This document shows, one piece after another, positions 30,723 through 42,742 of a stretch of DNA of 64,000 bases. Under the pieces are notes generated by a model that saw only the letters and a program-made list of their open reading frames with translations, searched no databases and was not told the DNA's origin. The DNA lies in the NCBI GenBank assembly GCA_036768485.1, contig JAVLUZ010000271.1:1116001-1180000 (forward strand), in the 5' to 3' direction. The translations under genes and the position numbers were made by a program. Within the stretch, counting starts at the first letter, position 1; each line of letters starts with the position of its first letter. Source of the DNA: Mermis nigrescens (taxonomy: Eukaryota; Nematoda; Enoplea; Mermithida; Mermithidae).

Positions 30723-31483
30723 GCAGATGCATAAAATGCAATGAGTGAGAATCCGATGGACTCCCTCTTGCACAAACTTCATGTTCTGCGATAAACAGAA
30801 TAGATGCAATGCAAAATACTCGTACGCTTTAGCTTGTATAAGGTTTAAAAATGGAGTGTTTTAACCGCGCACTTGTGACTAAATAGACTCATTATGATTG
30901 TGAAATTACTTTTTGCAATTTTTGGCTATAGTGAAGGGTAAGTAAAGGAAAAAAATCATTCTTATATTTCATTATGGGGGCACGTGCCCCCATATCCCCC
31001 TGGATACGCGTCAAAAACATAATTTTTGGCTTTAGTTTCCAATTCTTCTATTTTTTGGCATAAAGTATTAGTATTAGTAATGTCGCCCCATCAGAATCCA
31101 TAGAATTTGGCTGCTGCCCATTTATGATCATGATTATTTGAATGATGTTCTTGCAAGTTGTCTAGTCGTTCTGAAATAGTGCACTATCAGGTCCGTATCC
31201 AGGATTCAGCCAGGGGGGGGGCAGTGAACGACCGGGCCCAAAATTTGATCGGGACCGGGCTCTAGAGGCCGGGACCGGGACTCAATGTATCTCAAACTAT
31301 GTATGTTTGTATAATGTGTGCTGTGCATGCGTTTACAATGTGCATATCTATTTACCAACCCACTAATTAACCGCAGACTTTCTAATTAGTAGTTTAATAA
31401 AATAGTTCTAAGCGGCTTGAAATACAAATGATTTTTCATGTTGCTGTCCAAAACCATTGGTTTTTACAATATTGGGCATACTT
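30723..31483. other. Unassigned sequence with a perfect palindrome
   Basis: No gene. It contains the 22-bp perfect palindrome TATGGGGGCACGTGCCCCCATA (positions 30973-30994; centre CACGTG), a family E fragment at 31187 and a GGGACCGGG-rich stretch at 31240-31290. Confidence 0.4.
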
Positions 31484-32232
31484 ATAGAATCGGGGACCTA
31501 TCTTTTCTACATGCAGCAGTGAAGTATTATGTGCGAACGGCGTACTATCGTGTAATAGCCGGTGCGCGACTCATTTAGATTTCATTTCGGTGCCGCGCAC
31601 GCATAACAAAATGAAGCGAAAATCTGAATTGAAGTTCACGACGTATATTTTTCGTGCTTACGCCTGACAATGAGGCAAGATATGCGAATGTCCGTCTGGG
31701 GCCAATTCATTTCCACTTGGAAATCCAAGTCCCAAGTTCCAAGTTTCCAAGACTTGGAATTTCCAAGTTTCCAAGTGTCAGTTCATTTGCTCAAATAAAA
31801 GTCCCAAGTCATTAGCATTTTTCAACTTGGAAAAATGTCGTTTTTTCTCCAAGTCTCCGAGTAAATTTTCCAAGTTTCCAAGTGTCTGTCTTTTTGCTCT
31901 TTCCAAGCACTTGGAATTTCCAAGTCGGGCTCGGATAAAAATTTCCAAGTCTAATTAACATAAACTGTTCACAATGCGCTGCGCGTGAGTTAGTTAAGGT
32001 ACGATTAAAGCAATAAGGAGTGGCACACGCGCGTCTCTCGTGAAAACGCTGTTTTTGGTGGAATGTCATTGTGTTTGCAAACACTGCGCTAAAAATGTCG
32101 TGCTGAAAACCACCTAACGATAAAACGCGCGAAAAAAGTAGCGTTTAAGGCAATTGAGGAAAGAAGAGACGTAATTTCTGGGCATTTTCTGTAAAATTAA
32201 CGAATAAAGACAAATAAGCGGCGTGCAAAGAA

Positions 32233-32460
32233 GTGCAAAGAGAAACGCTATCGCGAGGATTAACGAAATATTCAGAAAAATCGTGGAGTAAACTTCGTGA
32301 TGAATGCTGGCAAGATCTGCGGAAAGCTACATTACGGAAGTTCGACAAGAATCATCAAAGTGGATCCGGTGTAGAGTCGTACTCAGAAGTACGTAGAAAT
32401 AAGCTGAAAACACAAAATACTCTACTATTTAGCCTCCTTGATTTGTTGGAAATTGCATGA
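32233..32460 (+). CDS. Small conserved ORF in TTCCAAG element, copy 1
   Basis: 75 codons, MQRETLSRGLTKYSEKSWSK and on to LLFSLLDLLEIA. It contains a Trp-rich basic helix (SWSKLRDECWQDLRKATLRK), loosely like a Myb/SANT-type helix. It is maintained with few changes in copy 2. It could be the relic 3' exon of a transposon protein. Expression and function are unknown. Confidence 0.4.
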   Translation: MQRETLSRGLTKYSEKSWSKLRDECWQDLRKATLRKFDKNHQSGSGVESYSEVRRNKLKTQNTLLFSLLDLLEIA

Positions 32461-33381
32461 TTGTTGGATTTAAAAAAGTTGTTTTCAGATATTCATCACA
32501 ATAAATGAGAACAAAGGAGAACTCCATCCAATTCTTACTATGTAGTAGAAACATGTACATTTATGTACCTACATTATATCTTGCGCGACGCCTGCAAGTC
32601 ATTGTTGTATGCCTATTTATGCACGATTATCCAATGTATTGCGCGTATGTACTGCAACTTAGCATTATAAGGCTGCACATTTGACAGAATCGTATATTTT
32701 TTACTTATTTTGAGTAGCATTCTTTAAAATAACGGAACAGTCTTGCTTGACTCGTAGAACAATTTTTTCATTATGATTGTCGTAATTATTATTGTCGTGA
32801 TTATTATTATTATTTTTTATCATTAATAATATTGATATTATGAAATCTAAATAATGCTATTCAAAAGAATTTAAATTTCTCGACTTTGCAATATTTGTAC
32901 TATAGATTTTTAGAAAATTAGCCTTATTTAGAAATTGCTTATAAACTTTTTAAAGAGAAACTTATGCTGATCTAGTCAATTTTCTGCAACATGCAAGAGA
33001 GGACGAATTTGCTTTGCAAGCGGCATCTAACACGATCCTGAGATGTGAAAAGCTATTCAGTTAAATCGGAAATAAAATAATTCAAAATGTTTAGACTGTT
33101 TTATAAGGTTTTTTGTACGTATATTTAAATCAGGGGCGGATTTAAGGGGGAGGGGACAAAAATGTTTGGCTGTTTATGTAATTTTCGATGATTTTTGGCC
33201 GTTAGTGATCATAATTTCTCAAATTTATCCTTTTTGCTTATTGAGAAAATAATTACACTCGCATAATGATTTATTTGGATTTTTAAATGTCACAGGTCTA
33301 TTCCGATAAATTTGAAAAACATAAGATTTATTTATTAATATATTATAATAATAATTATTATTAATTTTATTATTATTTATT

Positions 33382-33385
<4 letters not shown>

Positions 33386-33420
<35 letters not shown>
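33386..33420. repeat. (ATT)n microsatellite
   Basis: About eleven ATT units inside TTCCAAG copy 1. The shorter counterpart lies near 35478-35502. Confidence 0.8.
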
Positions 33421-33834
33421 GATTTTTGATTATTCACTAACGCCAAATAATATGTAAAAGATCGACTTAACGCGCTTGGAAAAATTTTTCCAACTGAAAA
33501 TCGACTGGGGAAAAATAATGCTATTTTCCAAGTAAATTTTCCAAGCCTTGGAATCCAAGTCAAAAAATTCAGAAGCAAATGAACCGACACTTGGAAAAAT
33601 GCACTTTTACTTGGGAAAAACACTTGGAAATTCCAAGTCTTGGAACTTGGAAAACCGAGCTGCAAATAAATCACAACTTGGAAAAAGCCGGTTTTCCAAG
33701 ACTAGGAACTTGGAACTTGGAATTTCAAGGACTTGGAAAATGACGGAGCAAATAAACAAGGACTTGGGAAATTTCACGTTTTTCCAAGACTTGGAACTTG
33801 GGACTTGGAATTCCAAGTGGAAATGAATTGGCCC

Positions 33835-35910
33835 GGGGCCAATTCATTTCCACTTGGAAATCCAAGTCCCAAGTTCCAAGTTTCCAAGTGTCAGTTCATT
33901 TGCTCAAATAAAAGTCCCAAGTCATTAGCATTTTTCAACTTGGAAAAATGTCGTTTTTTCTCCAAGTCTCCGAGTAAATTTTCCAAGTTTCCAAGTGTCT
34001 GTCTTTTTGCTCTTTCCAAGCACTTGGAATTTCCAAGTCGGGCTCGGATAAAAATTTCCAAGTCTAATTAACATAAATCTGTTCACAATGCGCTGCGCGT
34101 GAGTTAAGGTACGATAAAAGCAATAAGGAGTGGCACACGCGCGTCTCTCGTGAAAACGCTGTTTTTGGTGGAATGTCATCGTGTTTGCAAACACTGCGCT
34201 AAAAATGTGCTGAAAACCACCAAACGATAAAGCGCGAAAAAAGTAGCGTTTAAGGCAATGAGACGTAATTTCTAGGCATTTTCTGTAAAATTAACGAATA
34301 AAGACAAATAAGCGGCGTGCAAAGAAGTGCAAAGAGAAACGCTATCGCGAGGATTAACGAAATATTCAGAAAAATCGTGGAGTAAACTTCGTGATGAATG
34401 CTGGCAAGATCTGCGGAAAGCTACATTACGGAAGTTCGACGAGAATCATCAGAGTGGATCCGGTGTAGAGTCGTACTCAGAAGTACGTAGAAATGAGCTG
34501 AAAACACAAAATACTCTACTATTTAGCCTCCTTGATTTCTTGGAAATTGCATGATTGTTGGATTTAAAAAAGTTGTTTTCAGATATTCATCACAATAAAT
34601 GAGAACAAAGGAGAACTCCATCCAATTCTTACTATGTAGTAGAAACATGTACATTTATGTACCTACATTATATCTTGCGCGACGCCTGCAAGTCATTGTT
34701 GTATGCCTATTTATGCACGATTATCCAATGTATTGCGCGTATGTACTGCAACTTAGCATTATAAGGCTGCATATTTGACAGAATCGTATATTTTTTACTT
34801 ATTTTGAGTAGCATTCTTTAAAATAACGGAACAGTCTTGCTTGACTCGTAGAACAATTTTTTCATTATGATTGTTGTAATTATTATTGTCGTGATTATTA
34901 TTATTTTTTATCATTATTAATATTTATATTATGAAATCTAAATAATGCTATTCAAAAGCATTTAAATTTCTCGACTTTGCAATATTTGTACTATAGATTT
35001 TTAGAAAATTAGCCTTATTTAGAAATTGCTTATAAACTTTTTAAAGAGAAACTTATGCTGATCTAGTCAATTTTCTGCAACATGCAAGAGAGGACGAATT
35101 TGCTTTGCAAGCGGCATCTAACACGATCCTGAGATGTGAAAAGCTATTCAGTTAAATCGGAAATAAAATAATTCAAAATGTTTAGATTGTTTTATAAGGT
35201 TTTTTGTACGTATATTTAAATCAGGGGCGGATTTAAGGGGAGGGGACAAAAATGTTTGGCTGTTTATGTAATTTTCGATGATTTTTGGCCGTTAGTGATC
35301 ATAATTTCTCAAATTTATCCTTTTTACTTATTGAGAAAATAATTACACTCGCAAAATGATTTATTTGGATTTTTTAATGTCACAGGTCCATTCCGATAAA
35401 TTTGAAAAACATAAGATTTATTTATTAATATATTATAATAATTATTATTATTAATTTTATTATTATTTATTTTTGTTATTATTATTATTATTATTATTAT
35501 TGATTTTTGATTATTCACTAACGCCAAATAATATGTAAAATATCGACTTAACGCGCTTGGAAAAATTTTTCCAACTGAAAATCGACTGGGGAAAAATGAT
35601 GCTATTTTCCAAGTAAATTTTCCAAGCCTTGGAATCCAAGTCAAAAAAATCAGAGGCAAATGAACCGACACGTGGAAAAATGCACTTTTACTTGGGAAGA
35701 ACACTTGTAAATTCCAAGTCTTGGAACTTGGAAAACCGAGCTGTAAATAAATCACAACTTGGAAAAAAGCCGGTTTTCCAAGACTTGGAACTTGGAATTT
35801 CAAGGACTTGGAAAATGACGGAGCAAATAAACAAGGACTTGGAAAATTTCACGTTTTTCCAAGACTTGGAACTTGGGACTTGGAATTCCAAGTGGAAATG
35901 AATTGGCCCC
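33835..35910. mobile_element. TTCCAAG-rich TIR element, tandem copy 2
   Basis: About 97% identical by eye to 31698-33834, same orientation, beginning GGGGCCAATTC at the junction and ending GAATTGGCCCC. The short frame recurs at 34327-34554, and the (ATT)n tract near 35480 is shorter. Confidence 0.8.
34327..34554 (+). CDS. Small conserved ORF in TTCCAAG element, copy 2
   Basis: Same 75-codon frame as 32233-32460 with about four amino-acid changes and no disruption. Conservation may simply reflect recent duplication. Confidence 0.4.
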   Translation: MQRETLSRGLTKYSEKSWSKLRDECWQDLRKATLRKFDENHQSGSGVESYSEVRRNELKTQNTLLFSLLDFLEIA

Positions 35911-36346
35911 ATGACATGTACTTATTTAGTTACTTTTCTGCATTATTTCCGAACGAAAGGGAAATCACCCAAATAGAATTGAAGAAAGCCTTGTAACAAT
36001 GAAATTTGTCTCATTGATATTCGGAAATGCATTGCCGTATTAGTTTGATCTTTGCAATTCTGGATGTCGCTCATTCGGGCTATATATTTGTGTAGTTAAA
36101 CGTAATCCTACACACCAATTGAATTTAAGAGAGAGACTCAACGACTTACAGTTAAATACGTCGTGAAGTTCAGTTCAATACGTCATGAAGTTCAGTTCAA
36201 TATTTTCGCCTCATTCTTATGTGTGCGCCGCACCAAAATGAATTCTAAATGAGTCGCGCACCGGCTATTATACGATAGTTCGTCGCTCGCGCATTATACT
36301 TTACTGTTGCACGTAAAAAAGATGGTCCTCGATTCTATAAGTATGC

Positions 36347-36641
36347 CAAAATTAAGACTTTAAAAAAATTCATGTAAAAGCTATAAAATGTGTCATTTTT
36401 TGATAACGCATGGGCCAAAATGATAAGAAATACTGCTTATCCGGCGCGATGCGCCGAAAATTTGAAGGTCGTACGAGGACGGCATTCAATTTTTTCAATC
36501 TTTCCGGCTAGGGGTGGGGATGCGGCCGTCCCCTCAAATACGACCATGATCGTAATGATAGGGAAGTAAAAATGACGTCATTGTTTGTAGTGCTATATGT
36601 AGTGGGGTCATACAGTTTTACGTTAGAAATATCATATACTA
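36347..36641. other. Unassigned spacer
   Basis: No gene. It contains one CCGGCGCGATGCGCCG hairpin variant at 36441. Confidence 0.4.
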
Positions 36642-37892
36642 CTCTGTTTTTTTTGTACAAGGTCCGTTTTTGCGTGTGCATAGATGGTCCCTAAAAGTCT
36701 TTGTATATTTTGTACTTGCAAATTTTTGTGTACTATAATATAGTACAGTATAGGGATGTTTCGGTCCCAGGTTTTTCAAAAAATTCGGTTCCGGTTCTTG
36801 AAAAACAAGAACTTCGGTTCCGGTTCTGGTTCTTGAAAAACAAGAACTTCGGTTCCGGTTTCGTTTCCGGTTCTTGCGTAAGTTGGAACCGCCGGTTCCG
36901 CTTCTTCAACTAGAGAACCGTCGGTTCTGGTTCTCGGTTCCTGTGTTAAAGTATGTACGCTCTTGATAGCCTGACTTCAACGGGAACATATGACGATATA
37001 ATCGAACGATAAATTATTCAGGTAGTCGTTTCAATCTGGCAACTGCACTTTTAACAAGTTTTACGTCGAGTTAAAAATTTATATATAAATCACTGAGTAT
37101 TATCTGTGTGTTTCTTAAATAAGATATATCATGGCTGGCTTTGTCTGTACAATCATTCATTCAATGGAACACTATGTTTCCAGTGTTCTTTGCTTATTAG
37201 AATTCGTAAATTGGTGTACTTTTTTTATCCTAAAACCATCTGCCGTCGTCATTTGATTTGATAAGTGTGATATTTATACGTTATTCACTCTTTCATATTT
37301 TTTAGGCTCAGTATTTTTTATGTTTTTAGAATGTCCAATTTTAATCTGTAAAGTTTTGGGTAATAAGAGAAATCTTAGAAAACCAAGAAATCGGTTCCGG
37401 TTAACCGGCACATCCCTCAGTAGCAATTTAAGTGTAGTAAAACAAGGTATTCGATCTTCGGTGGTGTATTTTAGCTGATATCTGGGTTTTTCACGCCAAA
37501 AATTATTAAAAGTTGTCTCAAAACGGCGCGAAGCGCCGAGGACAAACAATTACTCATTTCTGCGCGGGGCGCCGAAAATTGTCGAGAATTTTACACATTT
37601 TTACAGTTTTTGTCTTCCCGAAAATCTTTGTGCATTTTGTACACACAAATTTTTGGTTACTATAATATGATACAGTAGCGATTTTAGTGTGGTAAAAACA
37701 GTTGTTCGACTTTCGGTAGTGTTCTGCCATTACAAAAATATATGGAACACAATTACTCATCCGAGAATTTTTGAAAATTTCAGACCCTTTTTTGCAATTT
37801 TTGTCTTCCCAAAAATCTTGGTACATGTACAAAGACGGTCTCGACAAGTCTTTGTATATCGAGAAAAATCTTTGCCGAGTACAAAAAAACTG
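36642..37892 (+). mobile_element. hAT-type element of the 5061 family, interrupted
   Basis: It begins CTGTTTTTTTTGTACAAGG and ends GAGTACAAAAAAACTG. The interior matches 5061-5769 and 38240-39001 but is split by the insertion at 36751-37417, and the termini have decayed so no duplication can be read. Hairpin variants at 37524 and 37560. Confidence 0.75.
36751..37417. mobile_element. AGGGATGT-ended element nested in the hAT-type element
   Basis: Starts TAGGGATGTTTCGGTCCC and ends CCGGCACATCCCT. It splits TAGTACAGTA | GCGATTTT of the host repeat, with partial duplication of CAGTA. Left subterminal tandem words GGTTCCGGTTCTTGAAAAAC (36775-36935). Ends resemble the larger element at 61425. Confidence 0.7.
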
Positions 37893-38239
37893 CTCTGATT
37901 TGCTCTGCTTCCGTAATTATGTTTTGCAGTCCAGCTCCACGTTGCAGTATCGTCTGTGACCATGGCGTTTCAATCTGCGAAGACTAAATTAAGATGATCG
38001 GTTAATAACATTTAGCTCTCTTTCCAGAGCTGAATTTACTGGACTCTTTACAGCTTTTATAAGTTTATTTTGTGATCTAATTAATTTGCCTTATTTCATC
38101 GCATATTTATATTTCTTTATTCTCCTTTTTAAGGTGAAGCATAGCTGGTAGGGCCGTGTATTTATCAACTTGTCGACTTTCCGGAGCAAAGATAATATGT
38201 AGGTATTAAATTTATTCGGAAAAATTTTCTAGTAGGTAC

Positions 38240-39001
38240 CAGTGTTTTTTTTTTGTACAAGGTCCGTTTGTACATGTACAAAGATGGTCCCCAAAAGTCT
38301 TTGTACATTTTGCACATGCAAATTTTTGTGTACTATAATATAGTACAGTAGCGATTTTAGTGTGGTAAAACAGGGTTTTCGATCTTAGGTAGTGTATTTT
38401 AGCTAATTTCTGGGTTTATGACGCTAAAAATTACTAAAAATTATCTGAAAACGGCGCGAAGCGCCGAAAAATATTGACATCTTTCCATTCTAAATGCAAA
38501 TTCTGCCATTTTAAAGATATTTAGGACAAATAATTTATCAGTTCGGCGCGAAGCGCCGAAAATTTTGGGAATTTTACACCTTTTTACAGTTTTTGTCTTC
38601 CTAAAAATCTTTGTACATCTTGTACACACAAAATTTTTGGGTACTATAATATGGTACAGCAGCGATTTTAGTATCGTAAAAACAGAGTTCTTTGACTTTT
38701 CGTAGTGTGTTTTAGCTAATTTCTGGGTCTCTAAGGGCAAAACTCACTAAGAATCGTCTTAAAACGGCGCGAAGCGCCGAATAATTTGACATTTTTACTT
38801 TTGAAATGCAATTTCTGCCATTATAAAGATATATAGAACACACAATTACTCATTTCGGCGCGAAGCGCCGAAATTTTTTCGAATTATAGACCTTTTTTGC
38901 AATTTTTGTCTTCCCAAAAATCTTTGTACATGTACAAAGACGGTCCCGAAAAGTCTTTGTACATCGGGAAAAATCTTTGCCGAATACAAAAAAAAACCGC
39001 G
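38240..39001 (+). mobile_element. hAT-type non-autonomous element, copy 2, with exact TSD
   Basis: CAGTGTTTTTTTTTTGTACA at the left and ATACAAAAAAAAACCGCG at the right (end decayed). Exact 8-bp duplication GTAGGTAC (38232-38239, 39002-39009). Four GGCGCGAAGCGCC hairpins at 38453, 38544, 38765 and 38856. Confidence 0.88.
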
Positions 39002-39264
39002 GTAGGTACATATATAACTATCTATGTATAAAGTACCTTTTGTTCTTTTCGATCTTCTAAAAGTTGAATTTGAGACCTGAAACTGGGCATAAATGCACAA
39101 TCACGTATCTACTTAGATTTTATCCAGCACGTTACATTCGTGCGCAATAAGCTTAATTATCTATTAACTTAGCCCTATCACATAGTCTGGGAGTTTGGGG
39201 TCTAGAGAGTACATATGTGTGCATGGGCAGCGATCGAATTTTGAGGGGACGAAATTGCAAAAAG

Positions 39265-39664
39265 TACCAAAAAATTCAAGCTTCAGCCGGACAGGTACAT
39301 ACTGTCCGGCGATTTTGAGCTCATGGAACGTTTTTTGCATTTTTTTGAGGTCAAAAGCAGTAAATACGTCAAATTTTTCCGGTCGCTTCGCACCAGATTA
39401 GTACTTTCAGGTTCTTTTTACTCAAAAAAGCGCCCAAATTTGATAAGTTTTTGCATTTTTTAGTGTTAAAAAGTCATATAATGCGAGTCAAAATGGACTA
39501 ATAATGCTTTGAAAATGCGATATTACCATGAAAGACGTTTTATAGGCTATTCTGACCATTTTGATCGTTAAAACAGCAAAACAAATCGTGAACGTTAAAT
39601 TTACTGTTTTGGATTTTTGGGATTTCATTCCCCTTCCGACCATGACTTTGTGCACCTGTGTAAG
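39265..39664 (+). repeat. Repeat family D copy (GACAGGTAC-TGTCCGGCGATTT)
   Basis: Landmarks: GGACAGGTACATACTGTCCG (itself a hairpin), AGGTCAAAAGCAGTAAA, CGTTTTATAGGCTATT and an end with TGACTTTGTGCACCT. Related copies at about 49345-49725 (-), 62145-62522 and 62523-62936. Confidence 0.6.
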
Positions 39665-39889
39665 CATAGGTGGGCAGCACCAAAATTCTGGGGGGGTGTG
39701 TGCAAGATTTTTTAAATGTCAAAAAATGGTCTTAAAAATGGTATAGAGAAAAACGCCATTGTTCAATGTCTTTCATCGAGCACTATCCGTTGGCATCAAA
39801 CGATCGCGAAAAAAAGAATTGAATTATAGGGAGTATTTCAGTTTTTTGGGGGTATACCCCCAAACCGACCCTTCGCCCACATTTGTATG
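39665..39889 (+). mobile_element. MITE family 1 copy 3
   Basis: CATAGGTGGGCAGCACC at the left; the right end CGCCCACATTTGTATG is decayed. No clear duplication. Confidence 0.65.
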
Positions 39890-39964
39890 CCCCGTGTGAT
39901 TGAGACCCATCAAAATCTGGAATACCCTCACAATTGAATATTCTTCCACTTAGGGCGATGGAAT

Positions 39965-40128
39965 CATAGTTGGGCGGCACCAAAATTCTGGTTGGGGTGC
40001 AAGGTTTTTCAAAGATCAAAAAATGGCTTTAAAAATGGTGGTATGGTGAAAATTTTTTTTAACGTTTCTCATCGAGCACTATCCATTGGCATCAAAAAAA
40101 TTGCGAACCCCCCCCACGCCCAGATATA
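39965..40128 (+). mobile_element. MITE family 1 copy 4, internally shortened
   Basis: CATAGTTGGGCGGCACC to CGCCCAGATATA. Duplication GATGGAAT / GATGAAAT (7 of 8). It lacks the GAATTCTG-G-run block before the right end. Confidence 0.75.
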
Positions 40129-40146
40129 GATGAAATGACTTGTAAC

Positions 40147-40359
40147 CACAATTGGCGTGGGGGGTATGCACCCCCAGGATTCAATTTTTGAAAATTTTTT
40201 TCGTTTTTTTCGCATTTTTTGATGTCAATGGATAGTGCTTGATGAGAAACGTCGAAAAATGGTGTCTTTATCGCCATACCACAATTTTTAAGGCCATTTT
40301 TTGACCGTCAAAAAAATCTTGCACCTCCCCCCCCAGAATTTTCTTGCTGCCCACGTATG
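40147..40359 (-). mobile_element. MITE family 1 copy 5
   Basis: CACAATTGGCGTGGGGGG to CTGCCCACGTATG. Duplication CTTGTAAC / CCTGTAAC (7 of 8). It lies 18 bases from copy 4, in opposite orientation. Confidence 0.8.
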
Positions 40360-41634
40360 CCTGTAACATCAAACATATATGAATTAATGGAAGAAAACCG
40401 CCTGAATAAATGAACTGGGGTATTCGTCCTTTTGGGAGGTGCATACCCCAACCACCCTTTACGCCCACATATGCTGTAGACCCCCAGAATTCTATTTTTA
40501 GTAAAATGCTCAACAATTTTTGGTGATTTCACACAACCACCCCCCTCCAGCATTTTCTTGCTCTCTATGTATGGTAGGGGGATACCCCTCAGCAGGATCC
40601 GGCCAAGGAAGGGGCGGGCGGACCAGTCGGGATAGCTCGCAAAAACCGTATTTTTTGACGTTTTTCGACATGCTCTAGCCAGTAAGATCATAAAATTTGA
40701 CTTTTATTTTTGCATAAAAACGCTTTAAAAAGTGTCATTTTTTTATCACAAGCGCTAAAACTTTTTTTACTACATAGACATTCGATTTTTCCATCTTTCC
40801 GAGCATTATCTTGCCTTCCAAAATTTTTCCCGGCCAAGGGTAGGTAACGTAACTAATTAAAGCAGACTCGACGCGCAAGGCATCTCCGTACTGTTCTTGT
40901 GAACAGTGACGGTTCATAAAAATTGCGCATAATAAACTAACACCAGTATTTTTGCAACCTCAGTCTATCAATGCATACAGTAGAGTGAGTACTTGCGCTG
41001 GTGTACATTGATTTTTATCTGAAAAATTACTTATGTTTTTATTTCGGATAAACTACCCAACTGACTAGCTTATATGATTTTTGTTTCATCTGAAGTTGTT
41101 AGTTCGAATTCAATTTATAAAGAGAAACTACGTACCTACGTATTTTAACAACTATTGCCTACCAATTTTTTCGTAAGATTCGTTCATTGACTTTTCGGCA
41201 CAATATTGCAGAATCGAGAATAATTGATTATTTAATTTTTAGATATACAATTATGCAAAAAATTTTAGTCAACATTGGATCCTATGCTATTACATCGTCC
41301 AAAGTCTGCGTTTGAACGGCATCTTGTGATACCTGCATGTAGTCTGTTTGGCATGACCTTGGGTATAAATTTTAAAACAGCCGTCAGCTAACGGTAATTA
41401 TGAATTAATTCAATGCATTTAACGCAAAATGTCAGCTTTTGTCAGTGAATATTTTTAAAGTTCATGCCCAAATTTATGTGAACAGCAAGCTTGAAATTTT
41501 CACCCAGTTTGATTGCCTTGAGTCGACCACTCGTGCACATAGATGTAAGCATACATGGGCAGCAAGAATATTCTTGGGGGTCTGGTTAAATGAAATCACC
41601 AGAAATGTTAAACTAGAATTCTGGTGGTCTGCAG
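40360..41634. other. Unassigned sequence between MITEs
   Basis: 40420-40570 has C-rich fragments resembling family 1 ends, and 41339-41483 is a decayed mariner-type MITE (TAGTCTGTTTGGCATGAC ... ATGCCCAAATTTATGTGAAC). No gene. Confidence 0.4.
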
Positions 41635-41853
41635 CACACATGGGCGTGGGGGGTTTGGGGGTCATGCAATCCCCAGAAACCAAAATACCCCCAGAATTTT
41701 TGAGATTTTTCGTTGTTGTTTTTTTCGCAATTTTCTGATGCCAATGGATAGTGCTCGATGAGAAACGTTAAAAATGGTGTTCTTTTGCTATATCACAATT
41801 TTTGATATATGAAAAATCTTGCACCCCCAGAATTTTGATGCTGCCCACCTATG
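41635..41853 (-). mobile_element. MITE family 1 copy 6
   Basis: CACACATGGGCGTGGGGG to GCTGCCCACCTATG. Duplication GTCTGCAG / GTTTGCAG (7 of 8). A truncated related piece precedes it at about 41549-41626. Confidence 0.8.
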
Positions 41854-42742
41854 GTTTGCAGTAATCTGCGGAGGGTTTTCAACTTCTGGGGGGTGCGGGC
41901 AACCCCCTCGCCAACGTGTGGACGTAAGCCATGTCCCTCGCTAATTGGTATCATTGATTAATCGCTCGAAACAGTTCGTTTTCAGACAAATTTCTTTGCT
42001 TTTAAGCATTTCGTAATTTCAGTGAAGTTATATTCTTGTATAACAATTTTATAAGCTGAAGTCTTCTAAGTCAAATTATGAATTTTGCATTATTCGCATT
42101 TCAAACTGAATTTCTACCGTCCTAGACTGACCAGTGACCGAACCATCATGAGCATGTTGTTGATAGACTCCCGAAAGTTGTAGTAATTTGCTTAAACTTT
42201 TTAGATAGACGAGATCAGCATTGAAGACGTCGATGCGACATGTTAACATCTTATTTTGAGATCTTATGATCCCTACCTGACCTGTTCCTTACTGTCACTT
42301 GAATGGAGTCGATGATTACATATGACAGTTTTTTTACTCCTTAGTCCGTATTCTTTTTTCCGACGTACCAGTCGTGTATTTGCTTTTTGCTCGCGCCGTT
42401 ATTTTCGAGCGTTGGATCTCGCTCGCGCTAGAGCTGTAATTTGTTTTTTCGTTATTAAATTAGTTTAGTTACACATTGGTAACATGTACTTAGGGTAACT
42501 CGATATTGCGCACTGGGCCCTCGACGTTAGTGCCTAATCGACGAGGTGAATTCTTTTTCGTACTATTTTCTCATTCAAAAATTCAATTGCCCATTTCCAT
42601 ACCCAACGCTCATAAAAAATTATTACTTTGTTTCTATATAGGATGTCTGTCCAGCCTAGAACTCGTTGTTGTCGGAATCAATGTCTAGAGTGCTATTAGG
42701 AACCAAAACATTTTCGAAATGCTGTATGCCAGGGAAAATAAG
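41854..42742. other. Unassigned sequence
   Basis: A 60-codon frame at 42506-42688 has no motif. I see no gene or bounded repeat. Confidence 0.4.

Larger units (their letters stand above)
31698..33834. mobile_element. TTCCAAG-rich TIR element, tandem copy 1
   Basis: Ends are GGGGCCAATTCATTTCC and its complement GGAAATGAATTGGCCC. Both termini (about 250 bp) are packed with CTTGGAA/TTCCAAG words. The 2.1-kb body carries one short frame at 32233-32460 and an (ATT)n tract at about 33386-33420. No transposase. It joins copy 2 directly. Confidence 0.8.
31484..36346. mobile_element. Composite: long inverted repeats enclosing a tandem TTCCAAG element pair
   Basis: 31484-31650 and 36163-36346 are inverted copies. 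Shared blocks are GGCATACTTATAGAATCG, AATAGCCGGTGCGCGACTCA and GTTCACGACGTAT, with roughly 85% identity by eye. They look like the ends of one older element into which the pair at 31698-35910 inserted. Outer target duplication not found. Confidence 0.65.

Noticed and set aside
33225..33674. 149-codon - strand frame with poly-Ile
   Set aside because: Produced by the (ATT)n microsatellite and TTCCAAG repeats.
36701..36913. 70-codon frame rich in FRFWF
   Set aside because: Translation of the GGTTCCGGTTCTTG tandem words of the nested transposon.
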